NCBI RefSeq assembly: GCF_040412425.1
Contig: NC_089753.1
Span: 43,783,913 to 43,847,912 of the forward strand
DNA: 64,000 bases
Source of the DNA: Macrobrachium rosenbergii
Lineage: Eukaryota > Arthropoda > Malacostraca > Decapoda > Palaemonidae
Direction of reading: 5' to 3'
The translations under genes and the position numbers were made by a program. Of the stretch, positions 24,190 through 37,531 are shown one piece after another. Position 1 is the first letter of the stretch. Every line of letters starts with the position of its first letter. The notes under the pieces are model-generated. The model was not told where the DNA came from, ran no database searches, and saw only the letters and a list, made by a program, of their open reading frames with translations.

Positions 24190-24375
24190 GGAGAAGCAAA
24201 GCCACGGTTATGTATATGTGCATATATTTAAAGATAAATCAATATAGATAGCTTTCGGAAACTTGTTCGGTTCCCCTTTTCAATCTGAACAAGTTCCCGA
24301 AAGCTATCTGTATTGATTTATCTTCAAATATATGTACATATACATAACTGTGGATTTGCTTCTCCATTTTAAGAC
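24190..24375. repeat. Inverted repeat (hairpin), arms ~88 bp
   Basis: The left arm starts GGAGAAGCAAAGCCACGGTT at 24190 and the right arm ends AACTGTGGATTTGCTTCTCC near 24365. Pairing runs almost the whole length with a short loop around 24280. It is bracketed by (AAT)n tracts on both sides (24139-24188 and 24408-24462). The words AAAGCCAC...ATGTA and CGAAAGC also occur in the terminal repeats of the PLE at 41404-44575, so it may be a non-autonomous PLE derivative. Confidence 0.9.
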
Positions 24376-24405
24376 TCATGCTACTATGAGTATTTTTTAA
24401 ACAAC

Positions 24406-24462
<57 letters not shown>

Positions 24463-24971
24463 TCTCTTTGTTCCTTTTACGCGAGTCTCTTCATATATAA
24501 CTGATTATTAGTTTCTGGGGCTATTATTGCCTGTTCCTAATTGTCATATCTTTCATCTTTCCCAACTTGCTGGACAATAATCGTAAAGTAGGTCACTGTT
24601 GCTTTTCATTACTTGAATGTTCTTATTTTGAAAGCTCTTCTGTGGGGGATCACGCTATCTATTTATTTAATGTCTGATATTTAATTGACACATCTAAAGT
24701 CCTATTTCAATTTTCTTACATGGTGCAAAATAGCAATGAGAATGTGCAAATGTCTTTTATTTGATAAAAGTGGCACGACAAATTATTTAAAGAAGTTTGA
24801 AACTCGAATCCTGAAAAACTGTGATTTCTTCTTTTTATTTTCTACTATTCTGTAGTTATTAGGAAAAAGACGATATGGAGAATCGACAGATAAAACGCTT
24901 TCTTATTCGTGTCTTCAAAAACTTTCACTGGACGTCAGACTCAATTTTGACTGGATATATCATTGACTTCT

Positions 24972-24978
<7 letters not shown>
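24376..24978. other. (AAT)n then unique AT-rich sequence
   Basis: (AAT)n at about 24408-24462. The rest holds no gene or repeat that I recognise. Confidence 0.6.
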
Positions 24979-25010
<32 letters not shown>

Positions 25011-25384
25011 GTTCTCGTATAGAACATTCATTTTACCCAAGCAACCTCTCTCTCTCTCTTTTTTTAAATCTCGTGTAGAACACTCACTGTAAACAAGTAA
25101 CCCTCCTCTCTCTCTCTGTCTCTTTAAATCTTGTATAGAGCATTTACTGTAAACAAGTAACCCTCCTCTCTCTCTCTTTAAATCTCGTGTAGAGCACTTA
25201 CTGTAAACAAGTAACCCTTCTCTCTATCTCTCTCTATAAATCTCGTGTAGAGCACTCATTGTAAACAAGTAACCCTCCCCCCCTCTCTCTTTAAATTTCG
25301 TGTAGAGTACTCACTGTAAACAGGCAACCTTCCTCTCTCTCTCTTTGAATCTCGTGTAGAGCACTCACTGTGAACAAGTAACCC

Positions 25385-25424
<40 letters not shown>

Positions 25425-25961
25425 AAAACTCATGTAGAGCACTCACTGTAAACAAGTAACCCTCCTCTCTCTAGTTCCTCGTTAGACGAGTTGGTAGAGT
25501 TCTCGGCTAGCACTCTGCTAGGCCCGAGTTCGAGTCTCCGGCCGGCCAGTGAAGAATTAGAGGAATTTATTTCTGGTGATAGAAATCCATTTCTCGGTAT
25601 AATGTGGTTCGGATTTCACAATAAGCTGTAGGTCCCGTTGCTAGGTAACCAGTTGGTTGGTTCTTAGCCACGTAAAGTAAGTCTAATCCTTCGGGCCAGC
25701 TCTAGGAGAGCTGTTAATCGGCTCAGTGGTCTGGTTAAACTAAGGTATACTTAACTTCTCTCTCTCTCTCTAAATCTCGTGTAAAGCACTCACTGTAAAC
25801 AAGTAACCCTCCTCTCTGTCTCTATAAATCTTGTGTAAAGCGCTAATTGTAAACAAGTAACCCACCTCTCTATAAATTTTGTGTAGAGCGCTAATTGTAA
25901 ACAAGTAACCCTCCTCTCTATAAATCTTGTGTAGAGCGCTAATTGTAAACTAGTAACCCTC

Positions 25962-25992
<31 letters not shown>

Positions 25993-26000
25993 GTAGACGC
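24979..26000. repeat. Minisatellite, ~12 units of 50-66 bp, split by a SINE
   Basis: Units have the pattern (TC)n-TAAATCTCGTGTAGAGCACT-CACTGTAAACAAGTAACCCTCC. Copies begin near 25014, 25068, 25128, 25182, 25241, 25297, 25361 and 25427, and again near 25774, 25827, 25875 and 25923 after the SINE. The 3' group shares its own variants (GCGCTAATTGTAAAC), so it was amplified locally. Confidence 0.93.
25474..25756 (+). mobile_element. tRNA-derived SINE
   Basis: The 5' head resembles a tRNA: an A-box-like TAGACGAGTTGG near 25492 and a B-box-like GAGTTCGAGTCTCC near 25537. The body continues to GTGGTCTGGTTAAACTAAGG. It lies inside the minisatellite. 3' pieces of the same family are at 31065-31200 (-) and 10535-10600. 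The family resembles, from memory, a SINE abundant in decapod crustaceans. Confidence 0.85.
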
Positions 26001-28764
26001 ACTCAAACTCATTAATTCATCTGCTGACGTTTCCAGTCCTGCGTCTCTTGTGTTTTTAACTCTGTTTTGAAGAGTTTAATTTCAGTAACAGAGTTTCAGT
26101 TCTCGAATTTATGTCAGTGTGTTTCCTTACTTGTCTTAAACTAGGGGGACACATGTATGAGGAAATCCATAGTGTGGGGTAAGTACCACATTACGCTATT
26201 AGCGTCTTGCTGTTCTTACCAAGTTATGAAATTGAGTGTGGCCATATCCCCCAAGCTCTCGGAAGAGTCATACCAGAGACGTGTCACGCTATTTGGATAA
26301 CACTGCAAAGACTACATGACGATAAACAAAAATAATTGACATATTTGTATCTTTAATAAAAAATGCAAACTTGCATTTAGAAACTCAGATTAATTGTGAC
26401 TCTTCTACAAATATACATAAACCAGTTTGTAGTGTATAAAATTAAAGTATAAAATTATGAAAGTAAAATGGTAATAAATCGTTACTGTGTAACCGGTCAT
26501 TACGCTACAGTGTTTCATATTCAGCACTACTTCAAGAGAATGATGGGGTCTGGGTATCAGGGTTTGAGGTGTCATAACTTCAATTATGATATGACAGTTG
26601 CGATTCAGTATCCCCAATTCTACGTTGAATAATATATCATTTATTAGCTTTTCAGCATATATTCTCATTTTGTTAGGCTATGACCTCAATTTATTTTTTT
26701 ACTCTTATTTTATCTTGGAATATAATTGACTAAACGTCCTGAAAAAGGTACCAATTAAATGTGGGCGCGGGCTGAATCATCGGCGACCGGTGCCTACGAC
26801 TATGGACGTTCGCAATCTCATCTCAACGCGCGCACTGCTCTTGTAAATGTTCATTATGTACGGCGTCGTGGTGTCGTAATCAGCTGATTTTTTTTTTTTT
26901 GAGACCCTCGACTGATGCTGATCTGTAGCCAAACCCAGCCATTATGACGGTCGCGGTCTTGAATCGCCAATGTGTGACGTAGTCTTAACTGCCAGGTTTG
27001 TTGATCCCGCTGGACTTCCGGGCATGATCAGATCAGCCCTGACTAAAAAACACCCTACGCACACCTAAACGTGCTTAAGCCCCGCCCACTTCGACCAGGC
27101 ATTACAAATCCGATCTGACATGAGTGTCCGGCCTTACTTTCCAACTGCTGCACTCTCAATTTCTCCTTCTGCGTTGAATAACCTCATAGGTCCCAGCAAT
27201 TAGCCTTTGACCTAAATTCAATATTCTATTTGATTCTGCTATTGCTGTCGTGAAAAACAAGTATATGGATAAACATTAAGTTTTACCGTTTAGAGATCAT
27301 AAATAATAACATTCGGCCGTATGGGACTAATCAACCGACGTCGGACTTAACTTTTCAAACATCCACTGATTATAATGACCACATATAAAACTAAAAAGAA
27401 CAGATTAATATAATTAAGAGGTAAAATAAATGCATTAAACTAATACGCAGCAATTCACACAGCCTGCTGTTATATGGATAATTAACGACAGAAAAGTGAA
27501 AGATCGCTAAGGCGTATGTTGAAGCAAGGGAACTTGACTGCAATGCTTATGAAGGACAATGCAGAAACTATGGTTTGCAGACACATGACCATATATGTAT
27601 TTTTTGTATAGGTATGATATAGTAACTGATTGATCGTATATGGTTAACAGAAAAATTATCTTTGACGATGAATTTTGTAGTTTTGGGGTACGTAATTTGC
27701 TGATTAACATTTCAGTTACCATACTGAACGCTACCTAGAAGAACCTTTACGCCTTCTTTGTTTACCGAAATGAACCATTAGATGAATGAGCGAATGGAAT
27801 GCAAAACGCAACAAATAATACAAGTATTTTGTGAAGTCACCAACTGCATAAGAATGTCTCATTGTAATTCAGTTACCTGGAAAAAAGCAAAAACAAAGAG
27901 AGAGACAGAGAGGGAGAAAATGGCAACTATGGAAATGCCAGTTACCCTTCACGGTCCAATTTTCAAATAGTGTGTTTAGTTAATCTTCAACTGTGGATGT
28001 AAACAAATTTGCGTTGAAAGCAATATAGTCTTGATGTTCTTAATGCTGTGAACTTTAAGAATCTTCCTACTTAGTCGGCAGAAGGAGGAAACCCAAGAAG
28101 AGTTATGTTAAGCGGTAAGTAGGCTAACTCGGTGGCTCTATCAATTTTATTTGGCCCGATATTGTTGATCATACTGGTAAAAATAGATTTTATATTTGTC
28201 GTTGATTAGATTTATAGAATTTCTCAAAGTCATACACAGCCTAATATCACCCTTTGAAACTGACTTCGTTAAACGAATCTTGTTCACCATAGGCCTATGT
28301 CAGTACTGTAATACAATATCATCCGTGAAACGCGTGTTATAATCCTGTGAGATATTTTTATTTTTTTTTATATTTTATTCGGTTACTATTTCAAACAGTA
28401 ATGCTTTGTTTTTTATGTTTGTAAGAAGGACGACAGGGATACAGGACTGAACTTCTCGGCTTGGGGCTTACGTTAGGCTAACACTTGCTCGCGTGAGCTA
28501 CATCGGTACCATCATGCACTGTCAACACTGAATGTTTGTGTGGTTTAGCTATGTATAAGTTTGCATAAGTTTATTGGGGAAAATGCTGTTTCTTGAGCAT
28601 AGCCTATCATGGGGTTCTAGGGGCGTGCAAAGTAAGGGTTATCTTGATAGACACTAATGGTGTATCCACTAACTGCAAGCACTACTTGATCCTTGGATTT
28701 TCTTTCGTGCTGTACTTCACTTCTGCTGAAGTCGCTTTCATTTTGTGAATTGTATATATATAAT

Positions 28765-28765
<1 letters not shown>
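26001..28765. other. Mostly unique sequence without recognised gene
   Basis: No long open frame. Around 26760-27130 the DNA is less AT-rich, with CCGCCC and several CG pairs, but no clear promoter or splice structure. A dispersed repeat is at 27163-27235. Short frames at 26405-26668 (-) and 27782-27970 (+) have no family resemblance. Confidence 0.5.
27163..27235 (+). repeat. Dispersed repeat (copy also at 58223-58290)
   Basis: The core GAATAACCTCATAGGTCCCAG followed by a ...AATTCAAT...TTCTA tail matches 58223-58290 in the same orientation. It looks like the 3' part of a SINE or LINE that I recall as common in shrimp transcripts. Confidence 0.75.
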
Positions 28766-28862
<97 letters not shown>

Positions 28863-28885
28863 TACATACATACATACATATACAT
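28766..28885. repeat. (AT)n with (GT)n and (CATA)n
   Basis: (AT)n at about 28770-28846, followed by (GT)n and CATACATA. Confidence 0.95.
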
Positions 28886-28979
28886 ATAATCTCGAGGAGT
28901 GGAACACGCTAACTACCTAAAGCCCGAAAAAAATGATTACCAAGAAGTGCATCGTTAAAAAGCTGAAACTAAAGGAATA

Positions 28980-29945
28980 TAAAACCATTTGCATGCAAAG
29001 GTCATCACATTTGAAGATGATCTTCAGATGAGGGACAGCTATCCTGGATTAACCCAGGTACTGAATTAACTAGGGATTAACCTCAATGCGAATTACTGAT
29101 AATCTTTGGTTTCGCTTTTAAATTTTCTTTGAGCATCTTCTGAAAAGTGAGGGCATAGTAGATACGATATCCCTTGACATAAGATTTTTATTTGTTACCT
29201 TTATTAATGCAGATCCTGAGGATTTTTTCAAGACTATTATTACAATTTTTTATTACGCTACTAGGGTTTAAATAGTTCTAGGTGATTTTTCACTTAGGTG
29301 CTACAGAGAACATCAGACTTATAGCCAGTTCAGACTAAATATCTCTGTTGATTTAATGACATTTAGTCCCTCATTCGTCCAAATGGACTATGATGCACTT
29401 TATCTGGGCCAGACGAGTAAGGAATTTACTGACAGAATAAATCAGCATAATATTCAGTTAGAACTGTTCAGGAGAATAAAGCTCTAAATAATATTTTCTC
29501 CAAAAACCTCTTGGGAGCTGTATAGTTACAACTAAAATAGGTATAATGTTGATTGAGTTTAGACATAGATGCTCTTGAGCCCCAACCTTTGCAAGATTTA
29601 GAAGGGAAACTAAAGAGATTGTCAGTATCTTGTGTTGATGGCCTTAGTCTCCCACTGGTTAATACAGGACCTGAGTTAATCCAGGAAAGCTGTTTCTTAT
29701 CTGAAGATCATCGACCTTGAATTCGATGAACCCTGTGTCCACTGAAAGGCTTTCATATTTTATCAATCTTTGTCTCTTTTTTTTTTTTTTTTTTACCAAA
29801 CTCGTCTTTGTAATGTAATTTTGTTCTGTTTTCTGTAGTTTGCTTGAGAATGCCCTAGAGTAAAGACGAAAGTTATGGCATTCCATGTTCAGTTTCTTTA
29901 TGGCCATATACTCTTTTCATATATCCCTTTTCATTCTCGTGATGG
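28980..29945 (+). mobile_element. Penelope-like element remnant 2
   Basis: A segment at about 29015-29075 recurs inverted at about 29650-29715 (shared CTGAAGATCATC and TTAATCCAGGA words). Between them is a decayed GIY-YIG frame. The right end, TTCATTCTCGTGATGGG near 29930-29946, also occurs inverted at the start of the hairpin element at 31455. An (AT)n tract follows. Confidence 0.7.
29375..29470 (+). pseudogene. GIY-YIG endonuclease fragment
   Basis: A short stretch translates to DYDALYLGQTSKEFTDRINQH, with the YLGQT...RI..H arrangement of Penelope GIY-YIG domains. Upstream and downstream frames are broken, with a stop soon after at about 29487. Confidence 0.7.
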
Positions 29946-29946
29946 G

Positions 29947-29950
29947 TATA

Positions 29951-30040
<90 letters not shown>
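29947..30040. repeat. (TA)n microsatellite
   Basis: Alternating TA right next to the PLE end. Confidence 0.96.
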
Positions 30041-30043
<3 letters not shown>

Positions 30044-31064
30044 CTATGAATGTCCTGGGATACTTACTTGACTCTGGGCGGCAACGGTTAACACAATGGA
30101 GTTCCTTTTATTTATTACATATGTGACTCAATATTTGGACAATTCGTAGACAAAACAAAGGAAATCTATGGCTTAGGGCCTTCTTCATGTGAGGGAATTA
30201 CGTAAACTCAAGGGTTCTCTTAACTAATTATATTTACATAACTCAAATCAGAAGAATGACGAATTACTGCCAGGTAATAACAAGGGCCTGCTAAAATAAT
30301 GAATCCTACACAGAATAAATATTCTACGCTGAAGGTGTCTTCGGAACAGAGAACATTGTAGTGGAAGGGGGAACTGCACATGGATCGGCCAAGAGATTCC
30401 ACAGGACAGTCACTTGCAATAATAATAAGACGCTCAAAGGGAAACTGAGGAATGCACAGACAGTGCCAGATAACTCAGTTCAACACTAATGCATAATTAC
30501 ATTAACACTGAATGCTCCAAGACAAATTACTGAAGGTGATCACACAATGGCAAAATAAAAGAAACATTAGACAGAGAAATAACAGGGATCGTGACTGGTT
30601 AAAAAGGACCTTAATCCTGCACATTATCTTCGTCAAGATGACGGGTTGTTGTTGATAAGGCACTGGCGATGAAAGAGGGAATTATAATGCCACTACAAAG
30701 TAGGTTTCGAGCCCTAGGATCGAACACGTAGTTGATTCAAAAGGACAGGCAAGGCAAGGACGTCTGTCCTCGGGTCATGCTGTGCGCGGTCTCTCTCGAT
30801 TCCTGTTGCGGTGTCTATTTATATCCTTCGAGGATTACGCACCGCTTCTCTTCCAGATGGTGCAAGGGTCAATTTTTGTCACGTTTTCCTATAAGGTCGA
30901 CCACGTGGCAGCAGGAACCCACGTGGAAAGTTCAGAGTGTTGGGGGGGGGCAACTTTCTCTTTTGGCTCCTCCCTTGCCGTGCTGGATGCAGGGGTACCA
31001 GGAATTAGGTCTAAAAGGCAGTCTCTTTGAACAGAGAGAGAGAGAGGTTATGCTTACCATTTTT
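30041..31064. other. Unique sequence, no gene seen
   Basis: Frames at 30732-31073 and 30782-31030 overlap in different phases and show no family resemblance. The DNA near 30770-31000 is less AT-rich. Confidence 0.45.
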
Positions 31065-31200
31065 TGGAGTTAAAAAAGTATATCTTAGTTTAACCAGACC
31101 ACTGAGCTGATTAACAGCTCTCCTAGGGCTGGCCCAAAGGATTAGATTTATTTTTACGTGGCTAAGAACCAACTGGTTACCTAGAAACAGGATGAAGAGA
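31065..31200 (-). mobile_element. SINE 3' fragment
   Basis: On - it reads CTTAGCCACGTAAAA...CCTTTGGGCCAGCCCTAGGAGAGCTGTTAATCAGCTCAGTGGTCTGGTTAAACTAAG, matching the last ~130 bp of the SINE at 25474-25756. The tRNA-like head is missing. Confidence 0.88.
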
Positions 31201-31317
31201 GTTTATGAAGGGGCGAGTTGAAACCACAATTCTAGTAATTAATGTTTTTTGTATTCCTTTTTCAACTATGTTGCAAAAATGTAAAAACAGATGAGGTTGT
31301 GAGAAGAGATCCCATTT

Positions 31318-31680
<363 letters not shown>

Positions 31681-33414
31681 GACGTTAATTTTACTTCATT
31701 AGCCAGTCTATTTTTTCTTAGTAATCGTTTGAACAGTTGTTGGCGGTAAGTTAGTCTGCCCCTGAATAATTCTATTGCGGAAGCACAACGTGTATCGTTA
31801 TAATTTTTTATGAGTAACATAGTCCTCGAGAGATAGACTCCTCATTTAGACAAGGAAAGTACTTGGGGTTGAGATGTGAGGAGATACTTAATAACTTCCT
31901 TATGACTAGGTCTAGCTGTTTCGGCTCTGTCTTTATCGTTATATTTTACAGCGTGAGTAAACTACTGTAGTTTCACATTTATTTTAAGAAGTAATCAGTG
32001 CTATGCTGTATGATGAAAACTATTGTGAACGGACTGAAACCTAAGATCAAAATAACTATCAGGTTTTTTAGTGTATGGGTAGATGGAGTCAGTATTATGC
32101 AGATGCACTGAACGTGGAAGACAACGCGGCGGGAGGTGGCGCTGACTGACGTAAGAATGATAGCGGTTAATGTAAGGTCGAGATTTAGGAGGTTAGAAGT
32201 AACATGCTGCAGTTCAGTGTTGACACTGTAGTATGACTGAATGGCTGACCAGGTTTTATAAGGTGTACATGGATGAAGGAAAGGTTTCAGAGGAAGGGAT
32301 GAAGGGAATCATTGTTCAGTGGTATAAAAGTAAAGGTGATAGGGTCGACTGGAAATCACAGTGGCTTCACATGATTAAATACACCAGGGAAGGGATATGA
32401 CAGGATTTTAATTGATAAAGAGTGAACAGATTCCTGACACCCATAGTCTGTACTGTGACATAAAGTTAGTTTAGGAAATTAAGACTGTACAAGAAGTGGA
32501 GAAGGCATAATTTGTCTGCTTTCTTATATATAAACAGACATTCCTCAATAGCCCGTTAAGGTGTGGTTAAAGAGAAAAAGGTGACTGAAGTTACTTTTAA
32601 TTTCATCTTTTAAAGCCTGGACATTTTAAACGGAGAAATTCTCCAACTTGGTGAACTGTTTTGCACACACACACACACACACACACACACAGCACTCATA
32701 ATTTATATTTATCGAATAAAAATTGTGAAAAAGCTACTGTTGCGTAAGCGTCGCGCTTCGAACTGAGAGTTTCTCAAGAGGAAAAGAGAGTAATGCATAA
32801 AATTGAACGAAGCTGATAATTCAAGTTGTCAAGTGTCACTGACGAAAGCGGATCGTTGATAGCTGCCTTCATGCCTTGGGTCCATTTCACGGGGTGCATG
32901 TGACCTGTCAGAGGAGAGAAGGGTACTAATATAACAACGGGAATAAGACATCGGGTCTTTGTCATTGAAATAGTTTGAGGATACTTTGGGTCTTTTTCTC
33001 TCTCTCTCTCTCTCAAACAAACACACATTATATATATTCATATATATGTTTATGTGTATACAATATATATATTATATATTTATATAATTATATACATATA
33101 TATATATATATAATATATTATGAACTTATTTTAATCTATTACATAGAGTGCGTCTGATATCTTACGGGTGTTAATATAAATTAATATAAATGAGTTTCCC
33201 TTGAGATCAAGAACACCTGTTAATGGACGAATCGCGTAACTCATTGTCTTTCAGAGTGATTGAATTGTGTTTTTGTCATTCCTTTTTCTGAACAGTGGGG
33301 TTTTCCGCTTTGTCAAATGTATCTCTAGTGACTGAGTTTTTTCTTCTTTTTTTATTCTGAGAACTGGTGGTTCGTAAGCTAGCCTTAGAGATGTTAGTGT
33401 TCATGCTAAAATAG

Positions 33415-33471
<57 letters not shown>

Positions 33472-34234
33472 ATGTATGTGTGTATTTTATACCTTACTTA
33501 TTAGCTTAGCGACTGAGGAAGGCGTTTATTACCCAGCTGCTAACAGGAATATTAGATGACTCGCTTTTTTTTTTTTTTAGGTCCAGGAACGTCATAGACT
33601 TTTGAGGAAACTAAAGGAACAGAGAATTCCAAAGTCTATGGGTGAAGGGAAACAAGGGATAATAATCATATAACTGACAAATTTACAAAATTGGAAAAGT
33701 GGTACTAGCGTGAGTCATATCCCCTGCAAGTTAAAAGAGTGAATAACGAATCCAAAATTAAATACTACCGATGTCTGAAAGAACGCCTCATCACACACTT
33801 GCTGTTATGCCAAGTGCTTTTGTCATCATGACGTTACAACCCACAAGTAGCGTTGCCGATAACTTGGCTGTGAAAGGAAAGTTTTCAACCTTCTATCTTT
33901 GTACGCTGCTTGTTTTTGTTATGAACTCACTAGCGCCGGCGGAACTCTTCCGTGCCAAACGTACGAGGAAGACTTCCAAAACGCAAAGAAAACGTCAATA
34001 TTGTTCATATTATCGTTTGCAAAGTAAGCTTCGTCATTATGGAATGGAGAAAACAAAGAACAGAGAATTACAGATCATGAATGATAAACAAAGGTGAATC
34101 AAGTGGTAGATGAGTGACTCGGTAACCATGTACAGTATATATCTTCCCAGGATTGGAGTACTCTAGTGATCCTGGCATCCGGGCATCCGCCCTTGGCGGT
34201 GGCTCCTTTGAACGCCGTGTTTAGTACTAGCTCC
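31681..34234. other. Unique sequence with short microsatellites
   Basis: (AC)n at about 32664-32690, (TC)n at 32998-33014, AT-rich tract 33024-33120, and (AC)n(AT)n at 33417-33470. A 108-codon frame at 33771-34097 has a hydrophobic middle and a basic end but no recognised domain, so I do not call it a gene. Confidence 0.5.
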
Positions 34235-34336
34235 TCGGGGACCAAAGTATTACATACACCCATTTCTATTATTATTAATATAATTTGTCAACCACACAAT
34301 ACAGAAATGGGTGTAGATAGTATTTTGATCCCCGGT
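34235..34336. repeat. Short inverted repeat, arms ~33 bp
   Basis: GGGGACCAAAGTATTACATA near 34238 pairs imperfectly with TAGATAGTATTTTGATCCCC ending near 34335, around a ~35 bp loop. Confidence 0.75.
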
Positions 34337-34494
34337 GTCCAGTTGTTTTCTCTGATCTGCTTCCTCGACTCCAACCAGTCTCCTCATTTTTTGCTCTCTA
34401 CGTTATCAAACGCCTCGAAGTACTGATCCGTGTTGTGATTAATGCTAACCTGGATATCATGTATTATTTCAGTGTTTGAGAGAGGGAGAAAGAG

Positions 34495-34531
<37 letters not shown>

Positions 34532-34570
34532 ATAGTGCAGAAGTACTTAAGTTCCAACTTTTTTATGACC

Positions 34571-34645
34571 TGTGTGGGTCAGTTGGTAGCACTCTGGCCT
34601 TTCATTGTAGAGAATGGGTTTCGATCCCAATGTGACTCAGAAATT
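34571..34645 (+). mobile_element. tRNA-like SINE head
   Basis: An A-box-like TGGGTCAGTTGG and a B-box-like GGGTTTCGATCCC are about 45 bp apart. No full cloverleaf is evident, and the piece runs into AT-rich DNA. It is a different family from the SINE at 25474. Confidence 0.6.
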
Positions 34646-35239
34646 TATATAAATGTATATGTATATTTAAGTATATAAAGAATATATATATACACACATA
34701 TATACCTGAAAAGTTCACTAACAAAGGCACACTTATCCGTCATGCTGACTGCTTCGACTGAAGTACAGAATTGCCTTGTGAAATCATTGTTATCTGAGGA
34801 CTGTTATGAAAACCGTTCACTTAAGACTCAGCTTCGAAAGTATGATTCAGGTTTGTACCAGAGATGTTTACAACTGAAATAAATATTTTTTTTATCTTAT
34901 ATATTTAAGCGTTTTGTTGAGTGGATTAATTTTGTAAATAGAATTGTTACTAAGACTTTTATGTAGAATAATTTGAGTTTCTATTCTGTGTTGTAGAACA
35001 AATAGTGTTAGAGAATATTTTAACTTGTAATGATTTTCTACAGAATATTAACGTGAAGGCCGATAGGTCTATTAACAATCAAAATTTGTATTTAAGCTAC
35101 ACACACGCACACACACATATATGTTTTATATATATGTATATATGTATAAATATAGGTATATATATAAATTTCGGATTCAAGGCTTTATTGTGTGAAGAAG
35201 CCGGAAAATTTTGAGATCATTGCAGCCATTAAACATATA

Positions 35240-35519
<280 letters not shown>

Positions 35520-36719
35520 TTGACGCAATTTCCGCAGTTAGTATCAGTCTGTGAAGCTTGTGTCTATCAGCCTTGCTTTAAACTAGCCGACGTATTTCCA
35601 AGTGCTGTATTATCATGATGAATATCCAAAAATGTCATCCTTACATAAAGGGTTTTCGTAAAAAAAAAAAAGTTAAGAGTGAGTCTTTATTACACTAATC
35701 ACAATTAACTTCAATATCGATACGAGTAGTAACGGTCATCGCCAAAGTAAGCGTATGTTGCTCAAAGCTATATAACTGAATGTTGAACAGTCGTCATATT
35801 ATAAATTTCTTTTATGGAATCAAACTTTTCAATAATTTAAAGATTTCGGTCATAAGAGGGTCTGAATCAGCATCGAAACTAGCGGTAAGTTTTGTGCATC
35901 ATAAAAAGCAAAATCGCTGTAGTATCCTACTGTGCGCGTGAAGGCTCCTGGAAAGTGTAACGTTTTTGAAAACACGAACGGCAAACGACGCATCTGTTTC
36001 ACAACAGGTTGCTGAGATGATAACCAACCCACATTTTTCTCATGAAAAAAGTATTTTTTATGGTTATTTTAAGCGAAAGTTCAAGGTTGAAAAACTGCAG
36101 TTGGTAACAGTGCGAGCCTGAGTCTGTTTTAGGCCGTACAAGTTGCTCTAACTGACAAGGTTACGTAATCTTGAATAATTTATGGAGTCTATTTAAGATA
36201 CGACTCCTCTTATAAGATGAAACGTGCTTCTCACGCATAAGCCACAGGGTACATGAATATATATTACCCCTCATATAATGAAACTACTTGGCTAAAGTTA
36301 CATTCAGTGAAATAAAAAATGCATGGTCTTTTTTTTACAATGTTACCAGCACTAACTCTCAGATTTGTTCACGGTGTCTCATTAAGCCAGTATTACCTTA
36401 AAAGGACGTCAAGAATAATGGATTTATGTGGATATATCGATGCATTTGAATTCAGGAAAAGGAAGTGCATTAGTCCTGGGTCAGACAGTCGAGATATTTG
36501 GTTTCAGGGCGCTGTCTGACCTTGGCGGCTAAAGCTGGCGGGTAGCTTGCACCATGTAAACAAAGCAGTTTTTTTCCTTATTCTTCTCTAGTATATGTGT
36601 GTGTGTGTTTATTCATGAAACTTGATGCTGGGTTTTTGTAAGACTATTGCTTTTCAGGATACAAATGTTCTTGAGCATAGCCCATCATTTATTAGATGAA
36701 GCACTCTCTCACACGGATG

Positions 36720-36722
<3 letters not shown>

Positions 36723-36802
<80 letters not shown>
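36723..36802. repeat. (AT)n microsatellite
   Basis: Equivalent in position to the compound tract at 10338-10474 of copy A. Confidence 0.95.
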
Positions 36803-36805
<3 letters not shown>

Positions 36806-37180
36806 TTAGATATATATGTGTGTGTCTGTATGTATGCGCGCATGCGTCCTAGAGGGTAAGAACTCGCCCAAGGCCATATCTGTGTCTTTCTCAACACTAC
36901 AGGAAGAATTGAGATAGGATGTAGACATCTTTAGACCTTGGGATGCATAATGTCTTTTCGATAACTTTGTATGCGTGTTTGTGTCTGTATGTGCTTTTGG
37001 ATGTTTTCTCCTTTACCGCATGCATTTTAAATTGATTTCGTTTTTACATAAGAATATGATGATTGTCGTCTAGTTTATACCGAATAAACAAGGTTTTGAT
37101 ACAGAAGAGACCGAAGTCAGCGGTTCACGTGTATTAACCGTGTCTTCCGAATAAACGTGCAGACGATAAATGCGCATTAT

Positions 37181-37376
37181 CCCAGCCAATGGGATACTGC
37201 TTGTTCCGACTATTTATAGTAACCATTCAGTAAACAACAACAGAACTCAGTCTGCATTTGTTGCCATGCGTCCCAAAGCGTAGGCCGTGAGGGACTGATT
37301 ACGCAAGCACAAGCGCCATTACTTGGTTTAGGTTTCTAGTCCCATTAGAGGAAGTCAAGTTTCTGCTTTGGGTAAG
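37181..37376 (+). promoter_or_regulatory. Candidate RNA polymerase II promoter and noncoding first exon
   Basis: A CCAAT box at 37186-37190 (in CAGCCAATGGG), a TATTTATA at 37211-37218 and an arthropod-type initiator TCAGTC at 37247-37252 are spaced as in a core promoter, though TATA to initiator is a little long (about 38 bp). A GGGTAAGC splice-donor-like site is near 37369-37376, giving a possible ~120 bp leader exon. The stretch lies in sequence with no other repeat. No downstream coding exon can be tied to it; the only + strand gene downstream in the window is at 60110. Confidence 0.3.
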
Positions 37377-37468
37377 CGTTCGCATCTGTTTCAGATGCCA
37401 AGTATTCTTAGACCGGTTTGTGAGTTGAGATGAGTGTGCACTTTAATTTTTAATGCTTTGGCAACCTA

Positions 37469-37531
<63 letters not shown>

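Noticed and set aside
24280..24310. Hammerhead core in the 24.2 kb hairpin (CTGAA...CCGAAAGC)
   Set aside because: The stem between the two boxes is only 4 bp and the CUGANGA box is incomplete, so it is much weaker than those at 41484 and 44435.
25480..25545. Functional tRNA gene
   Set aside because: A and B boxes are there but no full cloverleaf; the sequence continues into a SINE body found elsewhere in the window.
33771..34097. 108-codon frame in otherwise unique sequence
   Set aside because: No signal peptide, domain or splice context that stands out; length is within chance for this much sequence.
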